A DNA stretch of 64,000 nucleotides. Source: Sphagnum compactum. Lineage: Eukaryota > Bryophyta > Sphagnopsida > Sphagnales. A model generated the notes under the pieces. It had not been told where the DNA came from. It searched no databases and saw nothing but the letters and a program-made list of their open reading frames with translations. The position numbers and the translations under genes are program-made. Position 1 is the stretch's first letter. The number at the start of each line of letters is the position of its first letter. The DNA lies in the NCBI GenBank assembly GCA_965153455.1, contig OZ234493.1, forward strand, positions 28,448,213 through 28,512,212. Reading direction: 5' to 3'. Below, in pieces: positions 25,301-36,882 of the stretch.

Positions 25301-26836
25301 AAACTGTGGTTATTAGTGCTTACCTCCATAAAGGGTCTCATGGTCTCCTTACAATTCCCTGTGCTGTGCAGACACACTACCGCAGGCCTTGGTGCCGTCG
25401 TCACTGTCTCAGACGTCTTTGGCCGAATTATTAACACAGGTACGCGTCCTTGCTCCCCTTCCTACACATGCAGGATGCAGCAGGCCCCAGCACATTAATG
25501 CCACATTTAAACTTGGAAGAAACTTGAACAAGGCCTCGATAAAAAATCTCCATTCGATTTGCTCATGTAGTGTTTGCTGCAACTCTAGTTACCATATAAA
25601 TCTAGCATAGTATTGAAATCACTACTACAAGAGAACAGAATGTGGTTTTTTTCACACAAAAAGTCACTGCTCATATGACATATCGTACATTGTAATTGAT
25701 GAAACCACAAAGTTTACCACACACACACACACATGTGTCATGAGCTGCAAAAAAAATTTTGTGAGAAAAACCACTTTCCAAGTGATATGAAATTTGAGAT
25801 TCGAAGTTTTGATTTTGAGACCAAAAAAATGAAAAATTGATCAGGCACGTAAGTACATTACCTCAGTAGTTAAGATGAGGTCCTCCTCTTCAAGCTCTAG
25901 TGGCGCATTGTCATGGCAGTAGTCTCCTTTGGGACACAGTGCTAAAACCTGATCCAATGCAAAATCAAAGTACAAATCAGCTTCTCTGGACTCAAAACCA
26001 GAAGATGATGGCCCAGGGTTTTAAAATATCACATGAGTTTCAGCTTCATAATATTACATGAAGCTGCTGAAAGGCGAAACCTAGCTAGCAGAAGCAAAAT
26101 CATAACCAGGGTTTTTACAGACCGAGGGATCCGCAGGAGAAGCTTCCATTTGACAGTACGCCTTGTGCCGGTTCACTGGATAAACCTCAAGAGGAACTGC
26201 AACAAACAAAATTGCAACCAAAGGTCAGAGCTGTGTACAGCACCAACCTACCTAATATTATCGATCGACTCCACAATTCATCATATCTAACAGCACGCAA
26301 GAAACTGCTCTAGGGAAGAAAAATTTACGTCGAATATGGTACTATTCACCTTGTTTCTTCCTCCTGCTGTTTAATACTCGAAGCAGCTCTGCTCTCACCT
26401 GTTCACTCTCTTGTACCCCTTGCACCTGATCATTCAATGTGACCAATATTCAATTTGTCAAAATCCTGGTGAACTTATCACTACAAGTATGTACCAAAAA
26501 GCATTACATAAATCAAGATTCATAATCCCCTATTCTACTTAACACATGAGTTACACAGCACGCACTGACGTTCTGTTCTACAATCGTGCGTGGTCCTTCC
26601 TTCCGACAATCCAAATCCGCGGATCCTTCTCTAAATATTGAAAAACGTCCCATGAGGCACAAGACTCGATTTCACGAAATGTTTTTTCTACCGAAGATGT
26701 AGAAAAATCAAGTCGCTCCGAGGGTCATATAATATGACACTGGTAGAAAAATCAGCGTCACTCGATATAACACATTGATTCATATTCAGCAGTTCATCAA
26801 ATCACAAAGTGGATGTAGCTATGTCAAAGTTACCAT
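19327..26836 (-). CDS. Alpha/beta hydrolase, plant family, 14 exons
   Basis: Exons, 5' to 3' on the minus strand: 26836-26834 (ATG only), 26425-26350, 26196-26123, 25948-25862, 25461-25324, 21852-21766, 21599-21546, 21412-21322, 21018-20948, 20660-20591, 20366-20314, 20148-20055, 19653-19556, 19440-19327. All introns are GT...AG and all phases close, giving 369 aa. An in-frame TGA lies 9 bases before the ATG. The order matches plant alpha/beta hydrolases related to prolyl-oligopeptidase-like and dienelactone-hydrolase-like enzymes: LHSTGN (oxyanion region, His112), AIDARHHGDRG, MPFIFDTVWDIIKLMDYL, the nucleophile elbow GISLGG (Ser201), WFAAAADPR, IAPRPFLIHNGKEDPRCP (Asp303), and GLGHVVT (His341). 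The catalytic triad is therefore intact. No signal peptide is seen, so it is probably cytosolic or plastid-associated; the substrate is unknown. Intron 5 (3.5 kb) hosts TIR repeats. The single-codon first exon is the least certain part. Confidence 0.88.
22085..22297. repeat. Intronic TAGG patch and solo end of MITE family
   Basis: A TAGGTAGG-rich patch at 22085-22128 is followed by 22150-22297. The latter shares AATGTTAAGTGAATGTTA, TAGAGTCCCTAACACCAAGT and GAATGCA...CACCTTTA with the TIR element at 24714-25131. Only one end of the element is preserved. It lies in intron 5 of the hydrolase gene. Confidence 0.6.
24714..25131. mobile_element. TIR element (MITE) in hydrolase intron 5, 418 bp
   Basis: The left end is AAAGGTGCATTCACACCTAA; the reverse complement of the right end is AAAGGTGCATTCGCACTGGG, and both continue into TGTTAA. 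Internally the left half is duplicated (GATGCATTCACACTTGATGT near 24854), and the block TAACACTAGAGTC...CTAACACC is repeated twice on the right, so this may be a nested or tandem insertion. It has no coding capacity. A related solo end is at 22150-22297. Confidence 0.7.
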
Positions 26837-27325
26837 GATCGCAATTCAGATCTCGGCGTGCCTGCGTGCGTGGACACAATGGTTTGAAGAATCGCTTAAG
26901 TGATCCAATTGATGAGCGAAGAAGGTCCAGTCTCCACTCTCTCCCTCTCTTGCGCGCCCTTCTCTCTCTCTCTCTCTCTCTGTGTCGTTGTCTCTTTGCA
27001 AGTTCTTTGTTTGCTTTCTGTCCGATTTCCTTCCTTGGTGGCATTCTATGTGGACCATGCAGAAGTGAACATAGCGGTGGGGTTCATGCCGCGTGGACGA
27101 CAACACTTGCAACACTTGGTTCTTTCGAAGATCTGCTTGCCAAAAGGATCGAGCTGCCACGTTGCAGTCGTTTCGTCCTCAAAAAGAAATTTCTCTCTTG
27201 ATCTCATTGCCAGCTTGGTGATAAGGGCATGGCGCACACGCCCAGTTGGCATAAAAAAAACAGGCTGGAACGAGCGCGCGAAGCATCAGCACTCCTTCTG
27301 CAGTTGCGCATGACGTGTTTTCTTT

Positions 27326-27367
<42 letters not shown>

Positions 27368-27803
27368 GCTTAGGCTCCTTAATTGGAGGCCGATCGAAAA
27401 AAGCTTGTTCCCGAACAGGGACACTACGGCCGTTAACTAGTACTTTTCTCCCATGCAATTCTACCATACTCAGGGATGTTGTCCCACAACTTCGCCCACG
27501 GAAATTTAGTGTTGTTATGCATCAAGTTGTCCTTTTTGATGATTTTTCTACTCCTGAAATCTCAGGGAAGAGTATGGAAGCAGCTGTGTCTTTTCTCTAT
27601 TCACTCCCATGCATCGGGGTCGGCCTGAATTTCTGGTTCTTCCAGCGAATAATTTAAAAGTACCTTTACCGACTCCTTAGTTGGAGTAAAGCACCACCCT
27701 AACTCTTTCAATAATCCCTCTAACTAAAATATTGTCATGATCCTGCCTTAAATTGAGCAAGGTTCTAGTAGAGAGCTTCCTTACTGTGTAATTATGATCT
27801 TCA

Positions 27804-27836
<33 letters not shown>

Positions 27837-28900
27837 TTCAGGAGCAAAGTTCTCGTCTAGACTTGAAAATTTTTGAACAAACTACAGGAATCAACCAGTC
27901 TAGTTGCTTATAGATCGCTTCTAACCATTCTGCAAATTGCTTGAGTTGAGCTCGTAATTGTCTCCACTCCAGTGTTTCTGTTGTTGGCGAAATTTCGAAT
28001 CCCTAGTGACACAAAAAAAGAAGCCCTAGCAACAAGTACAAAGGCTAATTTTTCTTGAAAAAAATGCACATTGTCGTCACATTATGAAGATTTTAAAGTT
28101 TTTTTTTTGAAGTCAATCATATTTTGATAGTAGGTTCTAGCATACATGTCGCTAACAACATATAGCACGATTCCTAAACTTTTCTACTTTCCTCACTAAC
28201 CAAGCTTTCATAGCCAGATTTGGCTAAAGTCCTCTTTTGGATGATCGCAAACCCACCGACCTCACGAGTTTGAAAGAAAAAAACTCTTCTCCTCTCCTCT
28301 CCTCTCCTCTCCTCTTTTCTCCCGGGCAGTTCTGCAAACGAGTAGGGCTTGGTTGTCTGTTTACTGGGTCTAGGGCCGACTCTTAGGCAAGGTCATAGAA
28401 ACTGAGTATGGCGTTTTTTTCGGGCTGCCCAAAAAAACGGAGAATACTTTTTTGTATTTGAAAAACAGAGCGTACAAAAACGTGACGTGGATCGATCCTA
28501 CTTATTGAAGTACACGTGGCATCCATTGTGTCTCCACGTGGCAGATTTTTGGGGGGTAGGGGGGCAGTTTCATTAGGTACAGGTACATATTCTTCCACAT
28601 GCAACTTGATTGATTTGTCGTTGTCGGATTCAAGCATGTAGAAAATCTCCTATGATGATACCCACCTACACTCTTTTCGCAGCTTCTCCAAAAGTTCTTC
28701 CCAAATTAGGATGCATCTACCTATCTGGATTCTGTCTCACGATTCATTCATTGGGTTTCTAAAAAAGTTTGCGAATCCATTTTAATCGATAGCAACAACG
28801 GTTGCTCCCCCCACAACTACAATAATTCAGTCCGCAGGGCTTATTACAGACACCGCGCCTCTCCCTGCTCCTCCAGACAGCTTAAGCAATCGCATCTCCA
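26837..28900 (-). promoter_or_regulatory. Leader and promoter region of the hydrolase gene
   Basis: Pyrimidine tracts at 26961-26980, 27330-27365 and 27803-27822 (followed by (CA)n to 27836) read as (GA)n on the sense strand of the hydrolase. This resembles GAGA-type leader elements bound by plant BPC proteins. Two G-box cores, CACGTG, lie at 28513-28518 and 28535-28540, with TGACGTGG near 28483. A (CTCCT)n run is at 28290-28316. Open frames here are mostly poly-Glu-Arg or poly-Ser-Leu readings of the repeats. Confidence 0.4.
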
Positions 28901-30760
28901 GCGCTCCTCCAAACTAATCTGTTGACACATAGCTTGCCATTGCTTAAGCGGAAGAACCCACAGCGCATTTCCAAAAAATGGATCTATGTTGGTTTATATT
29001 TCAATATATCATTGTATCATGAAATTGGAACAAATATCAACAGATTAATTATAATTGAAATACATTTTCACTTTGCAATAGCCCTGTCACAACGCTACAA
29101 TTGTAAAAAAAGATTACAAAGGATTAGATTTAATGATAGTTTATCTATAAAATTTTGCACAAATAAAAAAACAACCATGAAAATAAGTCTTTTCCACCAA
29201 AATTCTCAATTTTTTTTCAAGTTATGAAGTTCATATTAGATGTTTTTAAAATATTTGTTAATACATTATGTTATAATACTGATGATGACTATTATCTTAT
29301 TAAGTTGTAAAATGTTCTTCCATTGAAAATGTAGTTGAGCTAAATGTTGTTTTTACCATTTTATTTTTAAAAACAAAATTTCAAAATTAATAAAAAAATG
29401 GTGATCTGCTATTAAATATGGGTTCTAAATCAATGTTTATAATATTATTGGTGTACTTTTACACAATGATACAAGTACCAATCAATTGCATATTGATGGG
29501 TTTAATAACTTAATTTATGTTTGAAATTCAAATAATTACCTATGATCTCTAAATTTTTTCAAAGTGAGTGAAATCTTACGTATTAATATTTTTTATACTA
29601 AAATGTAGTCATAATTTATCGTAAAATTGTCTACACGATACCATGCATCTACCTCTGTAACATAACAAAATTGTTACCAAAATTGGTGCCTCCTTTTAGT
29701 AGATATATTTTGACCTTGTTTTCATTGTTTCATTGAATGAATCCTTTTTCATCTTCATTTGGGCATTTGTTAAATTCGGCCTTTGTGGTCTTTTTAGGTT
29801 AATGTGATTTTTAAGGTGACAAGTTTTTTGCAAACAAGTTTTATGTACTCATTTTGAACCTACATTATCAATTTATTATTTTGTTTAATTACAAATTCAA
29901 GCATTTTATGATTTAACCTTAAACATGCATATCAATGTTGGGTTATCATTGTAATCAATGATAATTCTAAAAAAAGAAGTTAATTAAACTTTCTAGACTA
30001 TTAACACTGTAATCCAAGCATTATCAATATCTAGGGAAAATATCATATTTTTACACATTTCATTTATATTGCCACATTCAATAAGCTTTCCTATTTGGTG
30101 TGTAATAAAATTAGCAATTGGCTTGAGATCGAAGAGGTGAAAATATGATAACAAGAGCCATCCCTATCACTTAGGTTGACTATTTTTTGATTGGTAAAAA
30201 AAATTGGGATTACTAGGTCCAACCACGCCATAAGGAACCACACATGCCTCCTTAAACCACTATTTTTTCATTATTTTTTGAAGAATATTCTTAAAATTTT
30301 AAAAATAAATTTTTCAAAAAAAACATTAAAATTAATTTTTTTTGATACTATTATGTTAAGGTGCATATTAAAAAATATCCTAAAATTTGAATTGTGCTTT
30401 TAGTGTCAAAACAATTTTTAAGCAACCATTGCTTTAAAAAAAAATTATTGTAAATTATGTATTTTAACTATAACCATTGTAACCATTGTAGCCATTGTAA
30501 CCATTACAATACACATTAATTACAAATTATAAACATGTTAAAATGTATTTTATATTCATCGGATTATTATATGTTAGATAAATATATTAAAAAAATGTGT
30601 GTCACAAATATGACACACATTTTCAACATTAATTTAATGTACTAGACTTGCAAAGAAAAAAAAAAACACTAATTATTAAAACAATGATTCCTTTGTTTGT
30701 GTTTGCATTATTTTTTAGAAAATTTGCAATGACCAATTGTTCCTTAAAGAGGTTGCTTTT

Positions 30761-31081
30761 GCCTAAACTACAAATAAATCAAAGGACATATTCATGGTTA
30801 GGGTACCATTTTTTGGACACATGATTCAAGGACTTTGATTTTGTTATCTATCAAATATATAATTTTTGCCTAAACTGCAAAAAAATCAAAGGGCATATTC
30901 ATGATTAGAGTACCATTTTTTGGACACATGATTCAAGGACTTTGATTTTGTTATCTACCAAATATATAATTTTTGCCTAAATTGCAAAAAAATCAAAGGG
31001 CATATTCATAGTTAGGGTACCATTTTTGGGCCACATGATTCAAGGACTTTAATTTTGTTATCTACCAAATATAGAATCTAC
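30761..31081. repeat. 107-bp tandem repeat, three copies
   Basis: Copies begin at GCCTAAA (30761), GCCTAAA (30868) and GCCTAAA (30975), exactly 107 bp apart. Each carries AATCAAAGG, CATATTCAT, GGGTACCATTTTT or GAGTACCATTTTT, ACATGATTCAAGGACTTT and TTTTGTTATCTA. Differences are mostly single bases. Confidence 0.9.
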
Positions 31082-31173
31082 ATGGAATAAATTTAAATGA
31101 AAAAAATTGAAAAGTTTAAATTATGATAATTTGTATGGTGGTGGTGATTTTTCATATCTACTATATTAATTCG

Positions 31174-31218
31174 CTTAGTCCGTCTGTGACAGGGCGTTCT
31201 GCACACAGACAGACTAAG
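31174..31218. repeat. Hairpin, 15-bp arms
   Basis: CTTAGTCCGTCTGTG (31174-31188) pairs with CACAGACAGACTAAG (31204-31218) with one mismatch and a 15-nt loop. It sits at the edge of a less AT-rich patch and may be a transposon terminus. Confidence 0.7.
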
Positions 31219-34200
31219 TCCCCACAGTGGAATTGTCTGCTATGGAACAGTGTTGTTTTCTATGGCAGAACCGGCCAATTTAGATATAAACGAGGCAGTA
31301 ACATTAATGATTCATCACACGGGCACGACTTTTGAGCAATTCTTTGGGCGGAAAATTAAATATTTTGGAGGGAAAAAAATTGGGCCAGCGAATCAAATCA
31401 TTTTGAGCAGATATTGGGTAGAAAAAAAATTCTTTCCAGCAATTATTCAAACTACATCCACCTAGAAGGCTTGGGTCTTTGCCGGTTCTTTCACGAAACC
31501 CAACAATTCTTATAAGGTTTTGAAAATACCCGGAACCGGCAGTTCTTTGTATCCTATTATTTTATTTAAAAAAAAAACCCCGGACTGGACTGGACTGGAC
31601 GGGGGCTTCAGTTCCAAGTTGTTTTGAATTTCCGGACTTGACGGTTCTTTGATTCCGAACATGTCCCCCCCCCCCCCCTCCCCCCCCCCAAAAAAAGGGC
31701 TTTACCTGGCATAAATACCCTCATAATAGTGTTTTTTTGATAATTTTATCTTTTTTTGCTCGCCCCCCCCCCCCACTCACTTTTGGGGGACTTCACAGTG
31801 TCCGAAGGTCACACGTACCCACTAGTGTATATGTAATTATGTATCAACACTCCAATAAAATACTAGGGATTCAAAAGTTTTTATATACAATTTGACATTT
31901 TTTTCGTACATGATTTTTTTTACACATGTGACATGTACACTTGGGGTTGCAAATTTTAAGCCCAGTGAATATAAAAAATCAAACAAAATGAATTATGTAA
32001 CTTTCAAAAATCTCATACCATGTATGATTTAATCAAATATGTATAATGAACATTGCTAAACATAGATGTAAACATTATTTATCCATGAAACAAAATTGAA
32101 GTCAACTGCATTATTTTATGCATTCCTTTTGATTTTTTAAAGATGAAAATGTTTTTAAAATAATGATTCAAATTATTTGAAAAGAAATTTATATTGTATC
32201 CCATCTATTTTTAGATTATTTTATTAGTTTAACATGACATCATTTTGGTTATAGGCATACAATAATCCATTATAATTATAAAACAATAATAACCATAAAA
32301 ATCCAAAATATTCTTTTACAATCCTTTTTTCGTTAGACTGTCCTTTTAATTGTGAATATGCCCCAAATGGTGGGATTAGTTCAAATGTGATTTCCAATAA
32401 AAGAGTCTATCAACACCTATGCATCTAACATCCTCATGTTGCCATCCACTTTTACATTTCCTTATCAAATCCATTGTTATCTTTCGATGTCCTTCTTTTG
32501 TGAAGGTGGGACCGATTTAATGATCTTTACAAAAGAATGCTCTTCTACAAGCACATGTCCTTTTTGCATTATGCAACTCTAACAATATGCCCTAAATATT
32601 TTGATAACTAACTTCTATTAAATTGGGTTTTAGAGATTAACAAACATCAAGACCTAACTGAAAAAAAAATTACATTTCACCAAATTCAATTACAACAAAT
32701 AATGTTAATGATTGATAATAGCTTCATCAATTCGAAAACATTAAATAGGTTAAATGGTATACTTCCAACATTTTGGTGAAGGCCTTGTCTTTGCTTTATT
32801 CGTCCTTAAGATTACTTTTAAATAAACATGACTTTGACCAACAACAACCTTCTTACTTTTCTTCAAGGATTCCAATTGCCTTGCCACACTATTCATATAA
32901 TTATATCTTGATTTGTTAAAAGAAATCATACTTGGTGATAATGCCATTTTTCATCCTAGGAGATTCTTTTAAAAACTTGGGTAACTTGGTCCATTGGAAA
33001 AGATAGTGGAATAAAAGGGTATTATCACCTCTAATAATGCTTATTCCAAGGGGAATTCTCTAGGTTATTAAGGCAAGAAGTCAAATTTAAACACATTAAA
33101 ATTATTCGTAAAAGGACCTTCATATAGTGAAAAATGTGCTAATTCAAACCAAACAAGGTGCAAAGATTTTTGTATGACGAGGGTTTTATGTAAGGAAAAA
33201 AAAAAAAGTGAAATTCATTCTTCCACCCAAAGTGTGTTTCAAACAACTTTCAGCCCATGTACGTTGACATTACTACGAGCATGACAAGTTGTATGGAGGT
33301 TTTTGAAGCAAGTGAGGTACATCTAATGTGTATTGCAACTTGCAATTCAAGGTTTGTGACAATTTTTGTGTAAATTTTAGTTTTTTTTTTCTCTTTGTTA
33401 ACTTTTCTCTCACTAAGTTTTGTCCATTACACAATTTTATTGAGTATGTTTGCTTGTGTTGTTATTTGTTTTCAATTTCTCGCACATTGTTACTCCAAAA
33501 GAAAATAGGTGAAAGTGTGTATTCATGTTATTAGGGTGACTTATCCAAGGTGACTAGGCCCTATAGCAATCATCTATGATAATTATAATTATAATTAAAC
33601 AATAATTGTCAATCTAATTGTCGATTTGTAAATTCCTTGTAATGAATCCTTGACAACTCCACTAAGTCAAAATATAAATTTTTTGACATTTTGGATGATT
33701 TTTAAACATGTTTGTGAAAGTTGATCTATTTTTTAAAATTGGGGATGTTTTAGTAAAATGTCAATCAAGGGTTAAATGAGCTTATTTTCCAACAAGAGTT
33801 TCGTACATAGTGCACACCTCTATACTACTACGAATAACTATTGCACACATAGAAAGAAAATACAAAATGAATTTTCGCTCGATACACATGTAAGAATATA
33901 CCATCCCACTTCCACAATTGTGGTGGCCATTGATGTTGCATTTTGGTCACTTATCCTAAGGTCAATTTCATCAATTAAATAACCCTCAAAATAGTGAAAT
34001 GAAATTCTGTGAAAATATGAAATTGACATGTTGGGTGTGATCAAAATTGTCATAGGCTACAATGTGAATAATTTCACTACTCATATCACAATGTTATATA
34101 CTAGATGATGGAAAAATATTATAATTAAAAAATTAAAAAACAAATTCATTTTACCGAAACAAAATGAAAATTATTCATTTTGTCAATGTGGAAACTGACC

Positions 34201-34551
34201 CTAGGCTTAGGCTACGGTAGTGGCGATCGACCCAAAAAGGATTTAGCCATTCATTGATGCTGGACAAGTTATTGGAAAACTCTCAAAACATTAATAAAAA
34301 TTGTGGCAGAAAAATCTGGTTTAATTTCACTAGGAACTTATCTAAATCTGGCGAACTCTTTTTTGGGGGTGTGATCAAATTTGGCAAAACTGAGTCCCCA
34401 ACGCCGTCCCTTGCGTGAGTGTAGGGTTACCCCCGTGCAAACACGATCAGCGATCGGAGACGAAGGCACCAGCAGGAATGTTGGTGCAGTACCGCTGCGT
34501 TCGTGAGAGCTTCAGCGCATCAACAGCCCCAAAGCGGGCAGCGGGAACGTC

Positions 34552-36882
34552 ATGCACTTCAAGGACGCGCGAGCGCTGTTGGGGGTGCCCATCAATGCCA
34601 CCGTGCCGCAGGTTACCAAATCCTCCAAATTTTTTCGCAACTGAATCTTCCCTGAATTTTGTCAGTTTCTTTCAGAAATTTGAGGGTTTTTTTTTTTTTT
34701 TTTGGCAGAAACTGTGAAATGGGTGATGTTACAAATTGTATTTTTTTGTTTTTTTTTGCCGTTGGCTATGGCAGGTGAAAGCCGCTTACAAGAAGAAGGC
34801 GCTCGAGAATCATCCTGACCGCTTTCCTCCTGACTGCAAGAGTCAGGCTGAGGCTCGTTTCAAGCTTGTATGAATTCTTTGGTACCCATTTGTGGTTGAA
34901 GAGTTTTCGGTTTGACATTATTATTGCCACATAATTGAGTTGGATTCTTAGAGTATGGTGGGAATTTTCCTGTAGATTCTGCATGAATTTGGTATGCGCA
35001 AGACCTATAGCTGACTTGGAATTATGGCATCTCCTCATTGATCCCAATCATGTTCTGTGAAAGTTGAGGTGATGACAATTTTTTATCTGAGTCATGACCT
35101 GCTTGCCAGCAGTCTCACACAGTCTGCTACAGTCAAGGGGATGCCTGGATGTGTGTCCCTTTATGTGCCCATCACACTCAAGGGAATAGATTTCTGGGTA
35201 CAAGCAAATTCAAAGACCATATGAAGCTAATGCATGGTTGTTTTGAGCAGATATCAGAAGCCTACACATGTCTCAGATCAGTGAGTTTCCCTCTACAACA
35301 TGTGTGCTTTTTCAGTGTTTGCTTCTCATCTACTTTTGGCTATTGCTGGATGATGTAAGATGTGAATTTTCATCATGATCTTAAGCTCATGAACAATATA
35401 TTTGTCTTCCATTTTAGGTTGTGAACCTCCTTCAAAATTAATGCCTAAGTGTCCCTCAGTTGAATGAGAGCAGAGATCTTCCCTCTCTTGTCCAACCCAT
35501 TTTCCAATGTCCATGAGGTGATTATACAAGTTCTCCTCTCAATCAGGCCAGGATTCACTCTCATTTGGAATCAATTCATGAATTGGCCTCTTAACGTAGG
35601 AGCTCTAGGCCACTCATGGTTCTTCAAAGTCTTAGAGTGCATTGTGTTGTTAGCTAATCAATATAAGTATTAGTGTAAACAGGTACGAGTCTGTGTAATT
35701 TGTAAGAAGTTAAGACACTGAGCTATTGTCAGCTAATGAAGGTGTGTTGTGATCTGCAATCAGGACCAAGGGAGTGCTTATCGGTCAGGTGAAGATTCTC
35801 ACATTCTGCAGAGGTCGTTGGCTATATGGGAACAAATTTCATACTTCAGTCTGTTCAGGGTGACTAGAATCATAATAGGTTGGGTGAGATTGTAAATGTG
35901 GAGAAGTTGTGAATACTTAGAAAGATATTTGATCAGTCTACATCTGACTGTTATAGCTAAGTTTTGCTTGAGGATCAACCTGCAACAGTACCCTGCTATA
36001 GTCTTACAAGTAGCTGGGTGAAACATGTGTGGGGCAGCATATTCTGGTAGTGCAAGCATGGGGGTAATGTACAGAAGGGGCAGGCAGATGCCATCCTTGG
36101 TGGCCAGCATACCCTTTGCTCTCCTTATTGTTGGCACTGTATCCCTTGGTTTCTCATGTGCTGCCAGGTGAGTGCTAATTGTCTTTGGTACTCTATGTGT
36201 ACATTGAGTCAATGTATATACCCCACAATCCTGTTGCAGCTTGAATCAGAACACTGTGGTGATGACTTTGATTAGCCTGTTGCCTACTAGCTGACATCAT
36301 AAGTGAGTCCTTCTGTTGCATCTAGAAATGTCACAGAAACTCAGGACACTGATTTTATGTGAAAGTTTGCCCAAGTTTCTGATTAGATTACTAAATAGCT
36401 GTCTGCACCAACTGTTGGGAGTAGATGAAGTCAGTGGGGAGTGATGGCAACTGCTTTCTGCCATTCATGATGAAGGAGATGGTCTGATACTTCGTGAGTG
36501 ACACTCACAAAGTTATGATTGCACACATTCTTTTTGTGTTTGGTTTGATTCACTGGAACTATTTCAGTGGACTTCCCTTTGTTATCTCAAGCTATACAAA
36601 CATATCTTGGTTGAACTCACATAGCAGCACCCGACTGGGGATTATGGGCGGAGTTTTTTAATCTTTTGGGGTGGGAAAGGGAATGATGCCACCAGTTAAT
36701 TGTATGAATCAATGTTTGGAGTTAATTTCTGATTACATCACAAGTTTAGGACTAAAGATCTGTACTATGCTTAGATGCTCTTTCTTCAGGTGCTGGCACC
36801 CACTTATGGTTGGGTGTTGGTGTGCAGTGCATATCGAAAGCAGCAACAAGAATCCCCTGCTAGGCATCCATTTTTACCTTGA
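34552..36882 (+). CDS. Small membrane-anchored J-domain (DnaJ) protein, 6 exons
   Basis: Exons are 34552-34611, 34775-34867, 35251-35280, 35764-35788, 36038-36167 and 36828-36882. All introns are GT...AG and phases close to give 130 aa. An in-frame TGA lies shortly upstream of the ATG. The J-domain spans about residues 1-60: KDARALLGV, VKAAYKKKALENHPDRF with the essential HPD motif, then ARFKLISEAYTCLRS. HPD stimulates the ATPase of Hsp70 partners. Residues about 90-110 (SLVASIPFALLIVGTVSLGF) form one predicted membrane segment. The tail is Arg/Gln-rich and ends in HPFLP, as I recall in a small plant J-protein family that ends NPFLP. There is no Gly/Phe or zinc-finger region, so it is a type III J-protein. 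The membrane it sits in is not determined. Intron 5 carries a copy of dispersed repeat X. Confidence 0.9.
36421..36525 (+). repeat. Dispersed repeat X, copy in J-protein intron 5
   Basis: About 100 bp with the ordered blocks GATGAAGTCAGTGGG, TTCATGATGAAGG, GATGGTCTGATACTTCGTGA and GTGACACTCACAAAGTTATG. Related copies are at about 38560-38655 (opposite strand) and 42957-43055 (TFIIF intron 7). Confidence 0.7.

Larger units (their letters stand above)
28901..34551. other. AT-rich gene-poor region upstream of the J-protein gene
   Basis: No coding exon is supported. It contains a 107-bp tandem repeat (30761-31081), a hairpin (31174-31218), poly-C tracts near 31.67 and 31.77 kb, a (GGACT)n patch near 31580-31600, and AT-rich simple sequence. 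The block 31465-31665 shares GGTTCTTT-type motifs with the repeat near 13.93-14.1 kb. The last about 200 bases, richer in GC, are probably the promoter and leader of the J-protein gene; an upstream ATG at 34478 opens a frame that overlaps the main start. Confidence 0.6.

Noticed and set aside
26802-27467. Frames rich in alternating Arg-Glu or Ser-Leu
   Set aside because: They are readings of the (CT)n/(GA)n microsatellites in the hydrolase leader region.
28383-28637. 84-codon minus-strand frame
   Set aside because: It has no recognisable domain and overlaps the G-box cluster; probably chance.
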